DNA of 64,000 bases, taken from assembly GCF_963677005.1 (NCBI RefSeq), contig NZ_OY781616.1, positions 1,309,501 to 1,373,500 of the forward strand. Direction: 5' to 3'. Source of the DNA: Maridesulfovibrio sp. (GTDB lineage Bacteria > Desulfobacterota > Desulfovibrionia > Desulfovibrionales > Desulfovibrionaceae). Of the stretch, positions 44,571 to 53,230 are shown in pieces; the first letter of the stretch is position 1, and each line of letters starts with the position of its first letter. Position numbers and translations under genes: made by a program. The notes beneath the pieces are model-generated. The model worked only from the letters and a program-made list of their open reading frames with translations, ran no database searches and had not been told where the DNA came from.

Positions 44571-45008
44571 ATGAATCCAGTCATAGAAAAATATATGCTG
44601 CTGCTTGAAAAGATTTCAAACACGACTAAAGCGTACAAATCATTCGGTACGGATGTGAATATTTATCGTAGCGAGATCCACGTCATTCAGCTGATAGGTG
44701 ATCGCGGAAGCATCCATATCTCTCAGATATCGCGCTTGATAGGTGTTACAAAAGGAACCGTTTCCCAAATAGTCAAAAGACTGGAAGGTAAAGGGTTGGT
44801 GGAAAAAATCGTCGACAAAGCGAACAACACCCGTCAACTGGCCAGTCTTACGGACAAGGGTAAGACCGCATACAAGGCTCACGTAGAATTTCATAGCCGT
44901 CAACACGCGGAAATGAACTCGTTTATAGTGTCGTTAACTGAAGAGCAGCAGGCTGTTCTGGATACGTTTCTCACCAAGGCATATGATATGATCGAGGACC
45001 ATCTATAA
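44571..45008 (+). CDS. MarR-family regulator (MFS module)
   Basis: A 145-residue winged-helix protein: IHVIQLIGDRGSIHISQISRLIGVTKGTVSQIVKRLEGKGLV (HTH ~50-75) and a wing with NTRQLASLTDKG. It sits 49 bp before an MFS pump gene; the same 17-bp palindrome lies in its own promoter and just before the pump gene, so it probably represses both. No Shine-Dalgarno precedes the ATG, as with the MarR at 38028. Ligand unknown. Confidence 0.9.
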   Translation: MNPVIEKYMLLLEKISNTTKAYKSFGTDVNIYRSEIHVIQLIGDRGSIHISQISRLIGVTKGTVSQIVKRLEGKGLVEKIVDKANNTRQLASLTDKGKTAYKAHVEFHSRQHAEMNSFIVSLTEEQQAVLDTFLTKAYDMIEDHL

Positions 45009-45022
45009 TTTTTTTAACCATA

Positions 45023-45041
45023 ACGTATGGACACCATACGT
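45023..45041. promoter_or_regulatory. Second MarR operator, before the MFS gene
   Basis: ACGTATGGACACCATACGT, a perfect palindrome with ACA centre. Its inner 17 bp are the exact reverse complement of the site at 44543-44559. It lies 17 bp before the MFS start codon; no strong -35/-10 is seen here, so it may control read-through or a weak internal promoter. Confidence 0.7.
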
Positions 45042-45057
45042 TCAGAAGGGATTAATC

Positions 45058-46266
45058 ATGAAACAGGAAAATAAAATTGTATGGATCGCAGCGTTGATCC
45101 AGCTTATCAATCTTATAGACTTTATGATGGTGATGCCGCTCGGGCCGGACATATCGAAGGACCTGCCTATCAGCAATGCCGATATTGGATTTATTTGCGG
45201 TGTATATACTCTGGCAGTTGGATTCTCAGGAATTGCCTGCGCTAAATTCTTAGATAGGTTTGCCCGTAAATCCGTAGCAATTGTGGCGGTACTTGGTCTG
45301 TCGATTGCTACCCTGTCTGCCGCTTTCTGCTGGGATTTATATTCAATGCTCGGCGCGAGAATTCTGGCGGGATTTTTCGGAGGACCTGCCGCCGCCATTG
45401 CTTTTTCGATGGTTTGCGATGCTGTACCGCCTGAAAGAAGAGGACGGGCGATGGGGATTGTAATGGGAAGTTTTTCTGTCTCCTCCATTGCAGCTATCCC
45501 TTTCGGACTGGAATTAGCCGAAATAGGCTCCTGGCGCACACCTTTCTATGCTATTGCCATTCTGGGATTTGCCGTTCTTTCAATGATCCTGTTCTTCACT
45601 CCCCCCATGAAAACTCATATGGAAGGACATAGCGAACCGGTTTCACTCATTCGCATTCTGGCTAACAGAAAATATCAATTGGCTTTCTTTATGATGGTGA
45701 CAGCCATGATATCTTCTTTCGCCATAATCCCCAACTTCTCGGCCTATTTTCAGGTCAATCTTGGATTTGAACGATCTTCGTTAAGCTTTCTGTACTTCAT
45801 CGGCGGGGTTTTCAGCTTGATTCTGATGCAGGTCGGCGGCAGAGCCTCAGATAAAATCGGCCCTATACCTACCAATATACTGGGCACAGTTCTACTGGTG
45901 GCTTTCATCTATGACGGATTCATGCATCCGCCGTTTTCATCCTGCCTTGTTATTTTCATTATGTTTATGGGGATGGTCTGCTTCAGAAATGTTTCTGCCA
46001 CTACGGAAGCGTCCAAACTTCCACAGCCGTATGAAAGAGCGGCTTTCATGTCACTGTTTTCTTCCCTGCAGCATATAGGAAACGGCATAGGCGCATTGCT
46101 CTCGTCTGCAATCCTGAGCATCGGTCCGGATGGACGGCTTATAAATATGCAATGGGTCGGGTTGCTGGCGATTGTTATGGCATTATTCCAGCCGCTTGCT
46201 TTGATGAAGATTCGTCAACCGAAAATAGGCCTCAAAACCCGGCAATTGACGGACCCCATCGGCTAA
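45058..46266 (+). CDS. MFS transporter (drug-efflux-like)
   Basis: A 402-residue protein with about 12 TM segments. Motif A-like loop is KFLDRFARKSVAIVAVLGL after TM2 and AGFFGGPAAAIAFSMVCDAVPPERRGRAMG after TM4 (part shown: DAVPPERRGRAMG). Probable role: export of small toxic compounds in antiport with protons. Controlled by the upstream MarR by context. GAAGGG lies before the ATG. Ends before a bidirectional terminator. Confidence 0.9.
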   Translation: MKQENKIVWIAALIQLINLIDFMMVMPLGPDISKDLPISNADIGFICGVYTLAVGFSGIACAKFLDRFARKSVAIVAVLGLSIATLSAAFCWDLYSMLGARILAGFFGGPAAAIAFSMVCDAVPPERRGRAMGIVMGSFSVSSIAAIPFGLELAEIGSWRTPFYAIAILGFAVLSMILFFTPPMKTHMEGHSEPVSLIRILANRKYQLAFFMMVTAMISSFAIIPNFSAYFQVNLGFERSSLSFLYFIGGVFSLILMQVGGRASDKIGPIPTNILGTVLLVAFIYDGFMHPPFSSCLVIFIMFMGMVCFRNVSATTEASKLPQPYERAAFMSLFSSLQHIGNGIGALLSSAILSIGPDGRLINMQWVGLLAIVMALFQPLALMKIRQPKIGLKTRQLTDPIG

Positions 46267-46303
46267 GCGGGCATGCCCCGGATTGGTAAAAAGGACATTC
46301 TTT

Positions 46304-46378
46304 AAAACAGTCAACATGGAGTCCAGCCGATGAAAGCATATGCAAGCACCGGAAAGGACACGCCATGTTGACTGTTTT
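46304..46378. terminator. Long inverted repeat acting as bidirectional terminator
   Basis: AAAACAGTCAACATGG (46304-46319) is the exact reverse complement of 46363-46378, around a 43-nt centre which itself contains GTCC...GGAC complementarity. A T-run (TTTTTTAG) follows on the plus strand. It lies between the MFS gene and the convergent hydrolase gene. Confidence 0.7.
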
Positions 46379-46400
46379 TTAGCAAGCATGTTGTGGCGGA

Positions 46401-47477
46401 TTAACGGGGCGTCACATCCAGTATCGCGTTACCCGTGTCCCTTGAAACAGGGATGGGTTTGTAATCGGCGCGGGAAAAATCAAGTTTCTTGAGGTCTACA
46501 GTGCGCAGGGTCTGATCGTTATAGTCCGCGAAATAAAGCACACGATTGGTCAGATCCTCAATAGCGGTCCACTGGGTGTAATCGGCCTCTTCTCCCTTGG
46601 GAGTCTTATCTCTACTGATCCCCTTGATGACAAATATCTGCTCAAGCAGATGACGCGCCAACACAACAGCCTCGGCGGAATCCTTAGGCTTGTAGGCAAA
46701 CTGTCTGAGGATGGCAGTGCGCACAAACCGGGAAGGCGGAGTGCAGTCGCCCGGCAATCCGAGCAGGCCGGAGCCGTTGCCGGTGCCGGCAACGGTCATA
46801 CCTTCGAGCTTGAGTTCTTTCTGAATCATGGGCGAAAGGTTGACGTAGTTGCGCAGGTTGGCCCACTGCTTGGGCAGGGGCGGTTCGTTTGTCATGATGC
46901 CCAGTGGATTATCATAAAGATTAAGCTTTCCATCAATCCATTCGGCCACAATGCTGTTGCCTGCGGCATCGTGCACGGCAACGTGCAGAACCGGAATGCC
47001 TCCCAGTCCGGGAAGCTCATTTCCCCAGGCGAAAATTGTTGGTAATGCCTTCCGTACTTCAGCCACGGAACTGAAGTTGCCCAGTATCCAGTCCGGCAAA
47101 AGGGCTACATCAAGCGCCCGGTCTTCTTTCCCTTTGGGAACGGTCTGATAACCGACTGAAGGGAGCCACAGGAACTTGGCCGAGAGGCCTTTTTCATTCA
47201 TTCCGTCCGATGACTTTTCCTGTCCGAGAACGGATAAACCGACGAATCCGTAACGCTGTTTCCATTTGAGCCCCTTCTTTTTACCGGGGGCTTCAGAAAC
47301 CCACTGTTTACCTCTCGGATAAACGGTTACAAGGGCATGGTCATCAATGGCAAAATCCATGGACCGGCCGTTAACCACGGTACCGTCTGCAGCCTTGACC
47401 ACAAAATCGGTGCAGGCCATGGCCGGAGCGGCACAGAATGTCAAAGTCAGGATGAATAATATTATGATGCGGAACAT
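46401..47477 (-). CDS. Penicillin V acylase / choloylglycine hydrolase family protein
   Basis: A 358-residue Ntn-hydrolase. The signal peptide MFRIIILFILTLTFCAAPAMA ends just before Cys22, the expected N-terminal nucleophile (ACTDFVVKAADG). Arg (NGRSMDF) and Asp (FAIDDH) of the active site follow; NELPGLGGIPVLHVAVHDAAG and TNEPPLPKQWANLRNY fit the family. The Gram-negative periplasmic group acts on penicillin V or acyl-homoserine lactones more than on bile salts. Substrate here unknown. Single gene. Confidence 0.88.
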   Translation of the reverse strand: MFRIIILFILTLTFCAAPAMACTDFVVKAADGTVVNGRSMDFAIDDHALVTVYPRGKQWVSEAPGKKKGLKWKQRYGFVGLSVLGQEKSSDGMNEKGLSAKFLWLPSVGYQTVPKGKEDRALDVALLPDWILGNFSSVAEVRKALPTIFAWGNELPGLGGIPVLHVAVHDAAGNSIVAEWIDGKLNLYDNPLGIMTNEPPLPKQWANLRNYVNLSPMIQKELKLEGMTVAGTGNGSGLLGLPGDCTPPSRFVRTAILRQFAYKPKDSAEAVVLARHLLEQIFVIKGISRDKTPKGEEADYTQWTAIEDLTNRVLYFADYNDQTLRTVDLKKLDFSRADYKPIPVSRDTGNAILDVTPR

Positions 47478-47582
47478 GATATCTCCTAAGGTAAATTTTG
47501 ATACAGTATAAACCGGTTAGCTAAGCACCAGAGTAGGCCACCGACCTTATGTTGTCGACACGAAAGTAAGACATTTTTATGA

Positions 47583-47623
47583 CATAAAAAAGGAAAGCAG
47601 GCAGTAAACACCTGCTTTCCTTT
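47583..47623 (-). terminator. Strong rho-independent terminator of the candidate sRNA
   Basis: Minus strand: 13-bp perfect stem (AAAGGAAAGCAGG with CCTGCTTTCCTTT, 47589-47623), 9-nt loop, then TTT; in total a run of six U. It is not at the 3' end of any annotated gene. Confidence 0.85.
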
Positions 47624-47666
47624 GAGTTCGGCAAAAAAGATAATCAACTGCAGCTGAGTATAATTC
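47583..47666 (-). ncRNA. Candidate small RNA (~84 nt)
   Basis: A promoter (47673-47700) fires toward a strong rho-independent terminator (47583-47623) with only ~84 nt between predicted start (~47666) and end. No ribosome binding site or conserved frame is in it; a 62-codon frame there overlaps the -10 box. It lies between divergent genes and would not end either of them. Start and length are predictions. Confidence 0.5.
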
Positions 47667-47672
47667 ATATTC

Positions 47673-47700
47673 ATTATAACAGCAGCATATTACTGTACAA
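47673..47700 (-). promoter_or_regulatory. Sigma70-like promoter of the candidate sRNA
   Basis: Minus strand TTGTAC (47700-47695), 16 bp, TATAAT (47678-47673). The -10 is a perfect consensus. Confidence 0.6.
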
Positions 47701-47832
47701 TTTCCATAAACGAGAGCATTCTGCGCATATATTTTCAGGAAATATCAAAAGCGCTTTTCTCTACATTGAAAAAATTCCCGACTAAAATTTCTCCAACAGA
47801 AGAGAAGAACACAACAAGGACAGTACAAGATC

Positions 47833-48351
47833 ATGACAGATATCACCATACGGCAGCTTGAATCCATCTCAACCTCACGGCTGAATGAATTGTGCACCCT
47901 CCTTATTGATACCGTCGAAGGCGGTGCTTCCGTTGGTTTCCTGAGCCCGATTGCCATGGACACGGCCAAAAGCTACTGGCTCAAAGTTGAATCCGAACTG
48001 GAATCAGCAACCGACCTTCTTGTTGCTGAAAAAAACGGACAAACAGTCGGCTCTGTTCAGATTGTATATTGTACCAAAGAAAATGGTGCACATAGAGGCG
48101 AGGTACAAAAACTATTTGTTCTGCAAAGCAACCGAAGGCATGGGGTTGCGACCAGATTAATGCTTGAAGCCGAAAAAAGGGCTGCCCAAAAAGGAAAGAC
48201 TCTACTCACACTTGATACACAGGAAAACAGCTCTGCTGAAAAGCTTTACGAAAAGCTTGGGTGGCAGAAAGCGGGTGTAATTCCGGACTATGCATGCAGC
48301 CCGAACGGGAAACTGCATGGAACTACACTATTCTTTAAGCATGTATACTGA
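47833..48351 (+). CDS. GNAT N-acetyltransferase
   Basis: A 172-residue GNAT: VGSVQIVY, VQKLFVLQSNRRHGVATRLM acetyl-CoA loop (RRHGVA, ~105-110), LDTQENSSAEKLYEKLGWQKAG. The IDTVEGGASVGFL segment near the N-terminus is common in this subfamily. Substrate unknown. AAGGA lies 13 nt before the ATG, a little far. Confidence 0.88.
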   Translation: MTDITIRQLESISTSRLNELCTLLIDTVEGGASVGFLSPIAMDTAKSYWLKVESELESATDLLVAEKNGQTVGSVQIVYCTKENGAHRGEVQKLFVLQSNRRHGVATRLMLEAEKRAAQKGKTLLTLDTQENSSAEKLYEKLGWQKAGVIPDYACSPNGKLHGTTLFFKHVY

Positions 48352-48572
48352 CACCAACACTTACAACTGATTTTGTTCTTATAATTTGACCAGTTAAATA
48401 CAACATATCGACAACATTAAGCACAACAGGTTAATTTTTACCAATACGCAGCGGAATACCGTTTTTACTGCTGAATATAAATCAATCCGGCGATATGAAA
48501 ATCCGCTGGATATAGCCCGCAATTACTGCTATCCAACTCTCTGGATTGAATTTATTTACCCAGAAGAGCAAA

Positions 48573-49748
48573 ATGAAAAAAACGCGCGAGATTCAGGATT
48601 TCGATAACCAGACAAATCAATCATCCTCTGATGAGTCTGCTGCAACCACCGGATTTTTCCAGGATCTTCGATACCTGCTTTTCCCCACACAGGATTTTTT
48701 ACACAAAAGATACAGGGATTACCGGCTAAACGCTCTTGTCATAATTTCAGTCTGTTCTCTTATCTGGGCGTCCCTGTGGGCCTGGGACATAACAGTTGAC
48801 CCGATTGGTGCGGCAAACACACTCTGGCTACGCCTGCTGTTTATTGCAATTGGTTCCTGTTCGGTAGTTTTCATAATCTGCAAGGACCTGAACAGTTGGA
48901 TTGCCTCGTTCGTTTTAGTAGGCAGCCTGAGCAGCGAGGCCGTATTTATTGAAATCCTGACCCGCCTCAATGGTGGGCTGGTCTACGGACTGGCCGGGTT
49001 CATGTACAGCATGCTGGTTGCGGTGCTGCTTTTCCAATGCTTTTCACTGCGGATAAATTATGCATTTACGCTCCTTTCCTCTGCCCTGCCCCACCTGGCA
49101 GGCATGGTCGGGATAGTGCAGGGTTTCCCCCACCGGCATTATGCAATGCTGATCTGGCCGGCAGCAGCTCTGGCTGCTATCTCGCAAACAATACATTCAC
49201 GCAACTATCTGCTTCGCTACCGACTGGAAAAAAAGCTCAAAAATCTATCGAACACGGACCCTTTGACCGGCATAAGAAACCGACGCTATTTCATGCCGCA
49301 GCTTGAGCATGAAACCCGCAGAGCAGCCAGGACCAAACAGAATCTGTCCTTGCTGCTGCTTGATATAGATGACTTCAAAAGCATAAACGACCGCTACGGC
49401 CACCCTACCGGGGATCAAGTTATCTGCCGTGTAGCAGAAATCTGTGATCGTTTGTCACGGGATATTGATGTGGTTGCCCGGATTGGAGGGGAAGAGTTTT
49501 CCATTTTACTGGTAGGCAGTAATCTGGAACAGGCCGGAAATGTTGCCGAAAGAATCCGAACCCAAATTGCCAAGACTGTGATGCATGGTCCTGACAAAAT
49601 GCCCTTTAACTGCACTGCCAGCATCGGCATTGCAGAATTTGATACGATAGACAAAACAGAAAATTCTCTTCTTTCAAGGGCAGACGCGGCACTTTATAAG
49701 GCTAAACGAACCGGCCGCAATAAGGTTATGACTATTCCGACAACTTGA
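48573..49748 (+). CDS. Membrane-bound diguanylate cyclase
   Basis: A 391-residue protein: soluble N-terminus, about six TM helices (~50-205), then a GGDEF domain (~225-391) with the active motif GGEEF and an intact inhibitory site RDID five residues earlier. It should make c-di-GMP under product feedback. I chose ATG 48573 (GAAGAG upstream); an in-frame TTG at 48546 adds nine residues. The membrane part is a MASE-like sensor I cannot place more exactly. Lone gene. Confidence 0.9.
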   Translation: MKKTREIQDFDNQTNQSSSDESAATTGFFQDLRYLLFPTQDFLHKRYRDYRLNALVIISVCSLIWASLWAWDITVDPIGAANTLWLRLLFIAIGSCSVVFIICKDLNSWIASFVLVGSLSSEAVFIEILTRLNGGLVYGLAGFMYSMLVAVLLFQCFSLRINYAFTLLSSALPHLAGMVGIVQGFPHRHYAMLIWPAAALAAISQTIHSRNYLLRYRLEKKLKNLSNTDPLTGIRNRRYFMPQLEHETRRAARTKQNLSLLLLDIDDFKSINDRYGHPTGDQVICRVAEICDRLSRDIDVVARIGGEEFSILLVGSNLEQAGNVAERIRTQIAKTVMHGPDKMPFNCTASIGIAEFDTIDKTENSLLSRADAALYKAKRTGRNKVMTIPTT

Positions 49749-49800
49749 ATAGTTACAAAAAAATCTTCATCACAACTTTGCAGCATTCGCTGGTAGCACC

Positions 49801-50448
49801 ATGAAACTACTAGACCTTACCCATCCCATAACTGAAAACATGCCGGTATTTCCGGGATCTCCCCTACCGAAACTGCAACCCATCGCAGCAGTTGAGACCG
49901 AAGGCTACAGGGAACACAGCATTTCCATAACGACCCACACAGGCACTCACATAGACGCCCCTGCCCATATCCTCAACGAAGGACTTACACTCGACCAAAT
50001 GGACATCGGCTGTTTTTTCGGCTCTGCTGCTGTGCTTGACTGTAGGAGACCGGCAACGGAAGGAAGACAGATTGAGATCGACGATCTGCGCGAATTTGAG
50101 GAAATAATTTCCGAAAACGATTTCCTGCTGCTCTACACGGGATGGGACACCTTTTGGGGGACTGAAAAATATTATTCCGGATTTCCCGCCTTAAGCGAAG
50201 ATGCCGCGGTATGGTTGTCTGATTTTGGTTTGAAAGGGATCGGCATTGATACTATTTCTGCTGACCGGGCCGATTCCCAGGACTTACCGGTCCATTCCAT
50301 ACTGCTGGAAAACGGCACAATCATCATTGAAAACCTGACAGGGCTGAACGCACTCATCGGCCTTGATTTCATATTTTCCTGCATGCCTCTCAAATTTGCA
50401 GGCGCTGACGGTTCTCCGGTCCGGGCTGTAGCGTTACTTACTTCTTAA
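49801..50448 (+). CDS. Cyclase family protein (kynurenine formamidase-like)
   Basis: A 215-residue metal-dependent hydrolase: LLDLTHPITENMPVFPGSP, the metal motif THTGTHIDAPAHI (HxGTHxDxPxH, ~48-60), LLYTGWDTFWG, GIGIDTISAD. Members hydrolyse N-formylkynurenine, isatin or cyclic amides. Substrate unknown. Weak ribosome binding site; 52 bp after the cyclase gene. Confidence 0.9.
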   Translation: MKLLDLTHPITENMPVFPGSPLPKLQPIAAVETEGYREHSISITTHTGTHIDAPAHILNEGLTLDQMDIGCFFGSAAVLDCRRPATEGRQIEIDDLREFEEIISENDFLLLYTGWDTFWGTEKYYSGFPALSEDAAVWLSDFGLKGIGIDTISADRADSQDLPVHSILLENGTIIIENLTGLNALIGLDFIFSCMPLKFAGADGSPVRAVALLTS

Positions 50449-50557
50449 ATGCAGCTATGCGCTCTAAATTGGATTGCAGTTTACCGGGCCCGATGCTATT
50501 TTTCTATCGTCTGACCCCAACTCACCAATACATACAGAAAAGACCGGATTGAATCAT

Positions 50558-52717
50558 ATGACAGACGAACACTCCGCCATTCTGGCCAGATTCCTGGACA
50601 ATGCCAGCCATATTGCAATCATCAAAGACCCCCTATTCCGCTTCATATATACAAACAAACCATTCTTTGACCTGCTTGATATGGACCGTGACTCCGATAT
50701 CACGGGAAAAACAGATGCAGACATACTCACAGGAATAGCGTCTGAAAAACAGTTGTCTGAAATTGCCTCCACAGACCGCAAGGCCTGCACCCTGGCAGCA
50801 GGTGAACACCTGTCGCTGGAATTTGAACTGACCATCCCCTGCGGGAAAACAGTTATCCTTAAGTCATACAAATTTCCAATCAGAGACAAATCCGGAAGCC
50901 TGCTGGGCATTGGCGTGCTTACCGCCGATATTTCGCAATTGAAATCGCGGGAACAGGAACTCATTGATACTCACCATGCGCTGACACAGGAATTCAAGGA
51001 ACAGGCTGAAATTCTCCGGGACGCAAATGAAAACCTTCAATTCATGCGTCATGTTTTCAAAAACACCCTTGATGGAATCATAATTACCGACAAGGATGGT
51101 AAAGCTCTGCAGATCAACCCCGCCTTTACCGAGATCACAGGCTATACGCTTGATGAAATACGGGGAGAAAACCCGCGCTTTCTTAAATCGAACTACCATA
51201 ATGCTGAGTTCTACAAAGAGATGTGGGCAAGTCTGGCCAGTAAGGGATTCTGGGAAGGAGAACTATGGAACAGACGTAAAAGCGGAGAAATCTACCCGCA
51301 ACGCCTGAACATAAGCGCCATATATGACCAGAAGGGGAACATCACTCATTACGTGGGTGTAAACAACGACATCAGCGAACTCAAACGCAAAGAAGAAAAA
51401 ATACACTTCTATTCCTATCACGATGCGCTGACCAACCTTCCAAACCGTAAGCTCTTCAGTGACAGACTGAGACGCGAGATTGAAAAATCGGCAAAAACAG
51501 GAGTCAAAATAGCTCTGCTTTACATGGACCTTGACGACTTTAAAAAAGTCAATGACTCGCTTGGATACACAGTCGGTGACGAGCTCCTGAAACAACTGGC
51601 CGGACGCATAAAGCCCATGCTCGGAGAGCAGGACTCGCTGGCCAGACTCGGAAGTGATGAATTCGCAGTCGCTCTGGTCGGATATAAGAAAATCAATAAT
51701 ATCATTTCGTTCGCCCAGAAAATAGGTGAACAGCTCTCCAGTCCGTTTCACATTGAAGGACACGAAATATTCATCAACGCCAGCATCGGAATTGCCACTT
51801 ATCCTGAAGACACAACAAGCCCCGAACAATTGGTGCTGCACGCGGATACGGCAATGCATCAGGTAAAAAGCAGTTACCTCGACAATTTCAGATTCTATAC
51901 CTCACAGATGAAGACGCAGGCCCAGCATAAGATAGATATGGAGTCTGCAATCAGAAAAGGGATAGTAAACGGAGAATTCGTTCCCTTCTATCAGGCCAAA
52001 GTGAGCACAAGCACAGGAAAGGTCATGGGAATGGAGGCACTTGCCAGATGGGTCAGGCCTGATGGCAGCATTATTCCACCATCTGAATTCATACCTATTG
52101 CCGAAGAACTGAACCTTATCCATGAAGTTGACACCCTGATAATAAGGCAGGCCGTAAAGGATATGACTGTCTGGGAAGAAGCCGGATACACGGACCTTGT
52201 TGTTTCCGCGAACGTCTCTGCCAAGGAGCTGGACACTCCTGCCTTTGCTGAAAATATTTTTGCAATCCTTGAAGAGAGCCACCTGCCCAAGGAAAAACTT
52301 GATCTTGAAATAACTGAATCCCTGCTGATGCAGGATGTTGAAAAGAATGCCGGTATACTGGATTCTCTATGCTCATCAGGTATTTCCTGCTCCATAGACG
52401 ATTTCGGTACAGGCTATTCCTCGCTGAGCTACCTGAAAAAACTGCCTATCAGTACCTTGAAAATAGACCGTTCCTTCGTAAACGACATAATGACAGATAA
52501 AAATGATCTGGCTATCGTTTGCGCCATTATAAGCATGGCCAAGCATATGGGGCTTAAGGTGGTGGCAGAAGGGGTGGAAGATGCGGAACAGGTGAAACTG
52601 CTCAAAAGTCAGGGCTGCGACCTTATTCAGGGGTTCTATTACAGCAAGCCCCTTTCAAAATCTGAATTTCTGAATTTTCTGAACGGCAGAAGAGACAACA
52701 TATTTCTCCAGGAGTAG
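50558..52717 (+). CDS. PAS-PAS-GGDEF-EAL c-di-GMP protein
   Basis: A ~719-residue cytoplasmic protein with two PAS domains (~10-125 and ~165-275, the second with TDKDGKALQINPAFTEITGY), a GGDEF domain whose motif is GSDEF without RxxD, and a full EAL domain (GMEALARWV, EITES, DDFGTGYSSLSYLK, LKIDRSFV, EGVEDAEQ). Likely a phosphodiesterase with a modified GGDEF used as regulator. I chose ATG 50558; an in-frame TTG at 50474 would add 28 residues. Neither start has a strong ribosome binding site. Confidence 0.9.
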   Translation: MTDEHSAILARFLDNASHIAIIKDPLFRFIYTNKPFFDLLDMDRDSDITGKTDADILTGIASEKQLSEIASTDRKACTLAAGEHLSLEFELTIPCGKTVILKSYKFPIRDKSGSLLGIGVLTADISQLKSREQELIDTHHALTQEFKEQAEILRDANENLQFMRHVFKNTLDGIIITDKDGKALQINPAFTEITGYTLDEIRGENPRFLKSNYHNAEFYKEMWASLASKGFWEGELWNRRKSGEIYPQRLNISAIYDQKGNITHYVGVNNDISELKRKEEKIHFYSYHDALTNLPNRKLFSDRLRREIEKSAKTGVKIALLYMDLDDFKKVNDSLGYTVGDELLKQLAGRIKPMLGEQDSLARLGSDEFAVALVGYKKINNIISFAQKIGEQLSSPFHIEGHEIFINASIGIATYPEDTTSPEQLVLHADTAMHQVKSSYLDNFRFYTSQMKTQAQHKIDMESAIRKGIVNGEFVPFYQAKVSTSTGKVMGMEALARWVRPDGSIIPPSEFIPIAEELNLIHEVDTLIIRQAVKDMTVWEEAGYTDLVVSANVSAKELDTPAFAENIFAILEESHLPKEKLDLEITESLLMQDVEKNAGILDSLCSSGISCSIDDFGTGYSSLSYLKKLPISTLKIDRSFVNDIMTDKNDLAIVCAIISMAKHMGLKVVAEGVEDAEQVKLLKSQGCDLIQGFYYSKPLSKSEFLNFLNGRRDNIFLQE

Positions 52718-52891
52718 GGGTAAACCGCAAAACCCTCCCAACACCCTCAAAAACCCTACCTACATATACAGGTAAACGCACTGCAAATACAAAGAGCATG
52801 GCGTTTACAACATACTGGACTCCGTCAATAATGTAACTCAAAGGATGATTAACAATCACCTGAAAGGACGCATTACATGAAGGAGTTTTAA

Positions 52892-53140
52892 ATGCATCTT
52901 TTATCAATTACAAAAGTTACTCAGGATATAGTCCTCGAAGGAAACAAGCCGGCAAAAGAAGTAGCCAAGAGCATCGGCAAGCCATATTCCACTCTTCTCA
53001 GGGAAATAAATCCCTTTGATGACAACGCCAAACTCGGCGCGGAAACACTGATGGATATCCTAAGAGCCACGAACGAGGTGAAACCCCTTGAATACATCGC
53101 CCGGAGCATCGGCTACACCCTGAAACCGAGAACGAACTAA
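52892..53140 (+). CDS. Phage-CII-like small regulator
   Basis: An 82-residue protein resembling phage regulatory CII/CP76 proteins: KPAKEVAKSIGKPYSTLLREINPFDDNAKLGAETLMDILRATNEVKPLEYIARSIGY (shown in part: KPYSTLLREINPFD, LMDILRATN). HTH-like helices are expected at ~18-40. AAGGAG lies 6 nt before the ATG. No other phage gene is near, so it looks like a domesticated regulator. DNA target unknown. Confidence 0.8.
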   Translation: MHLLSITKVTQDIVLEGNKPAKEVAKSIGKPYSTLLREINPFDDNAKLGAETLMDILRATNEVKPLEYIARSIGYTLKPRTN

Positions 53141-53230
53141 TCGCATCACGACCATCCTGGCCGGAATAAACCGGAGTATCCACTTCAGTGTGGTATGGAC
53201 TTTTTTCAAGGATCGTTGGATAATGGGGAG

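Noticed and set aside
47486-47674. 62-codon minus frame at the candidate sRNA
   Set aside because: Its ATG lies within the -10 box and it lacks a ribosome binding site; the codons run through the terminator.
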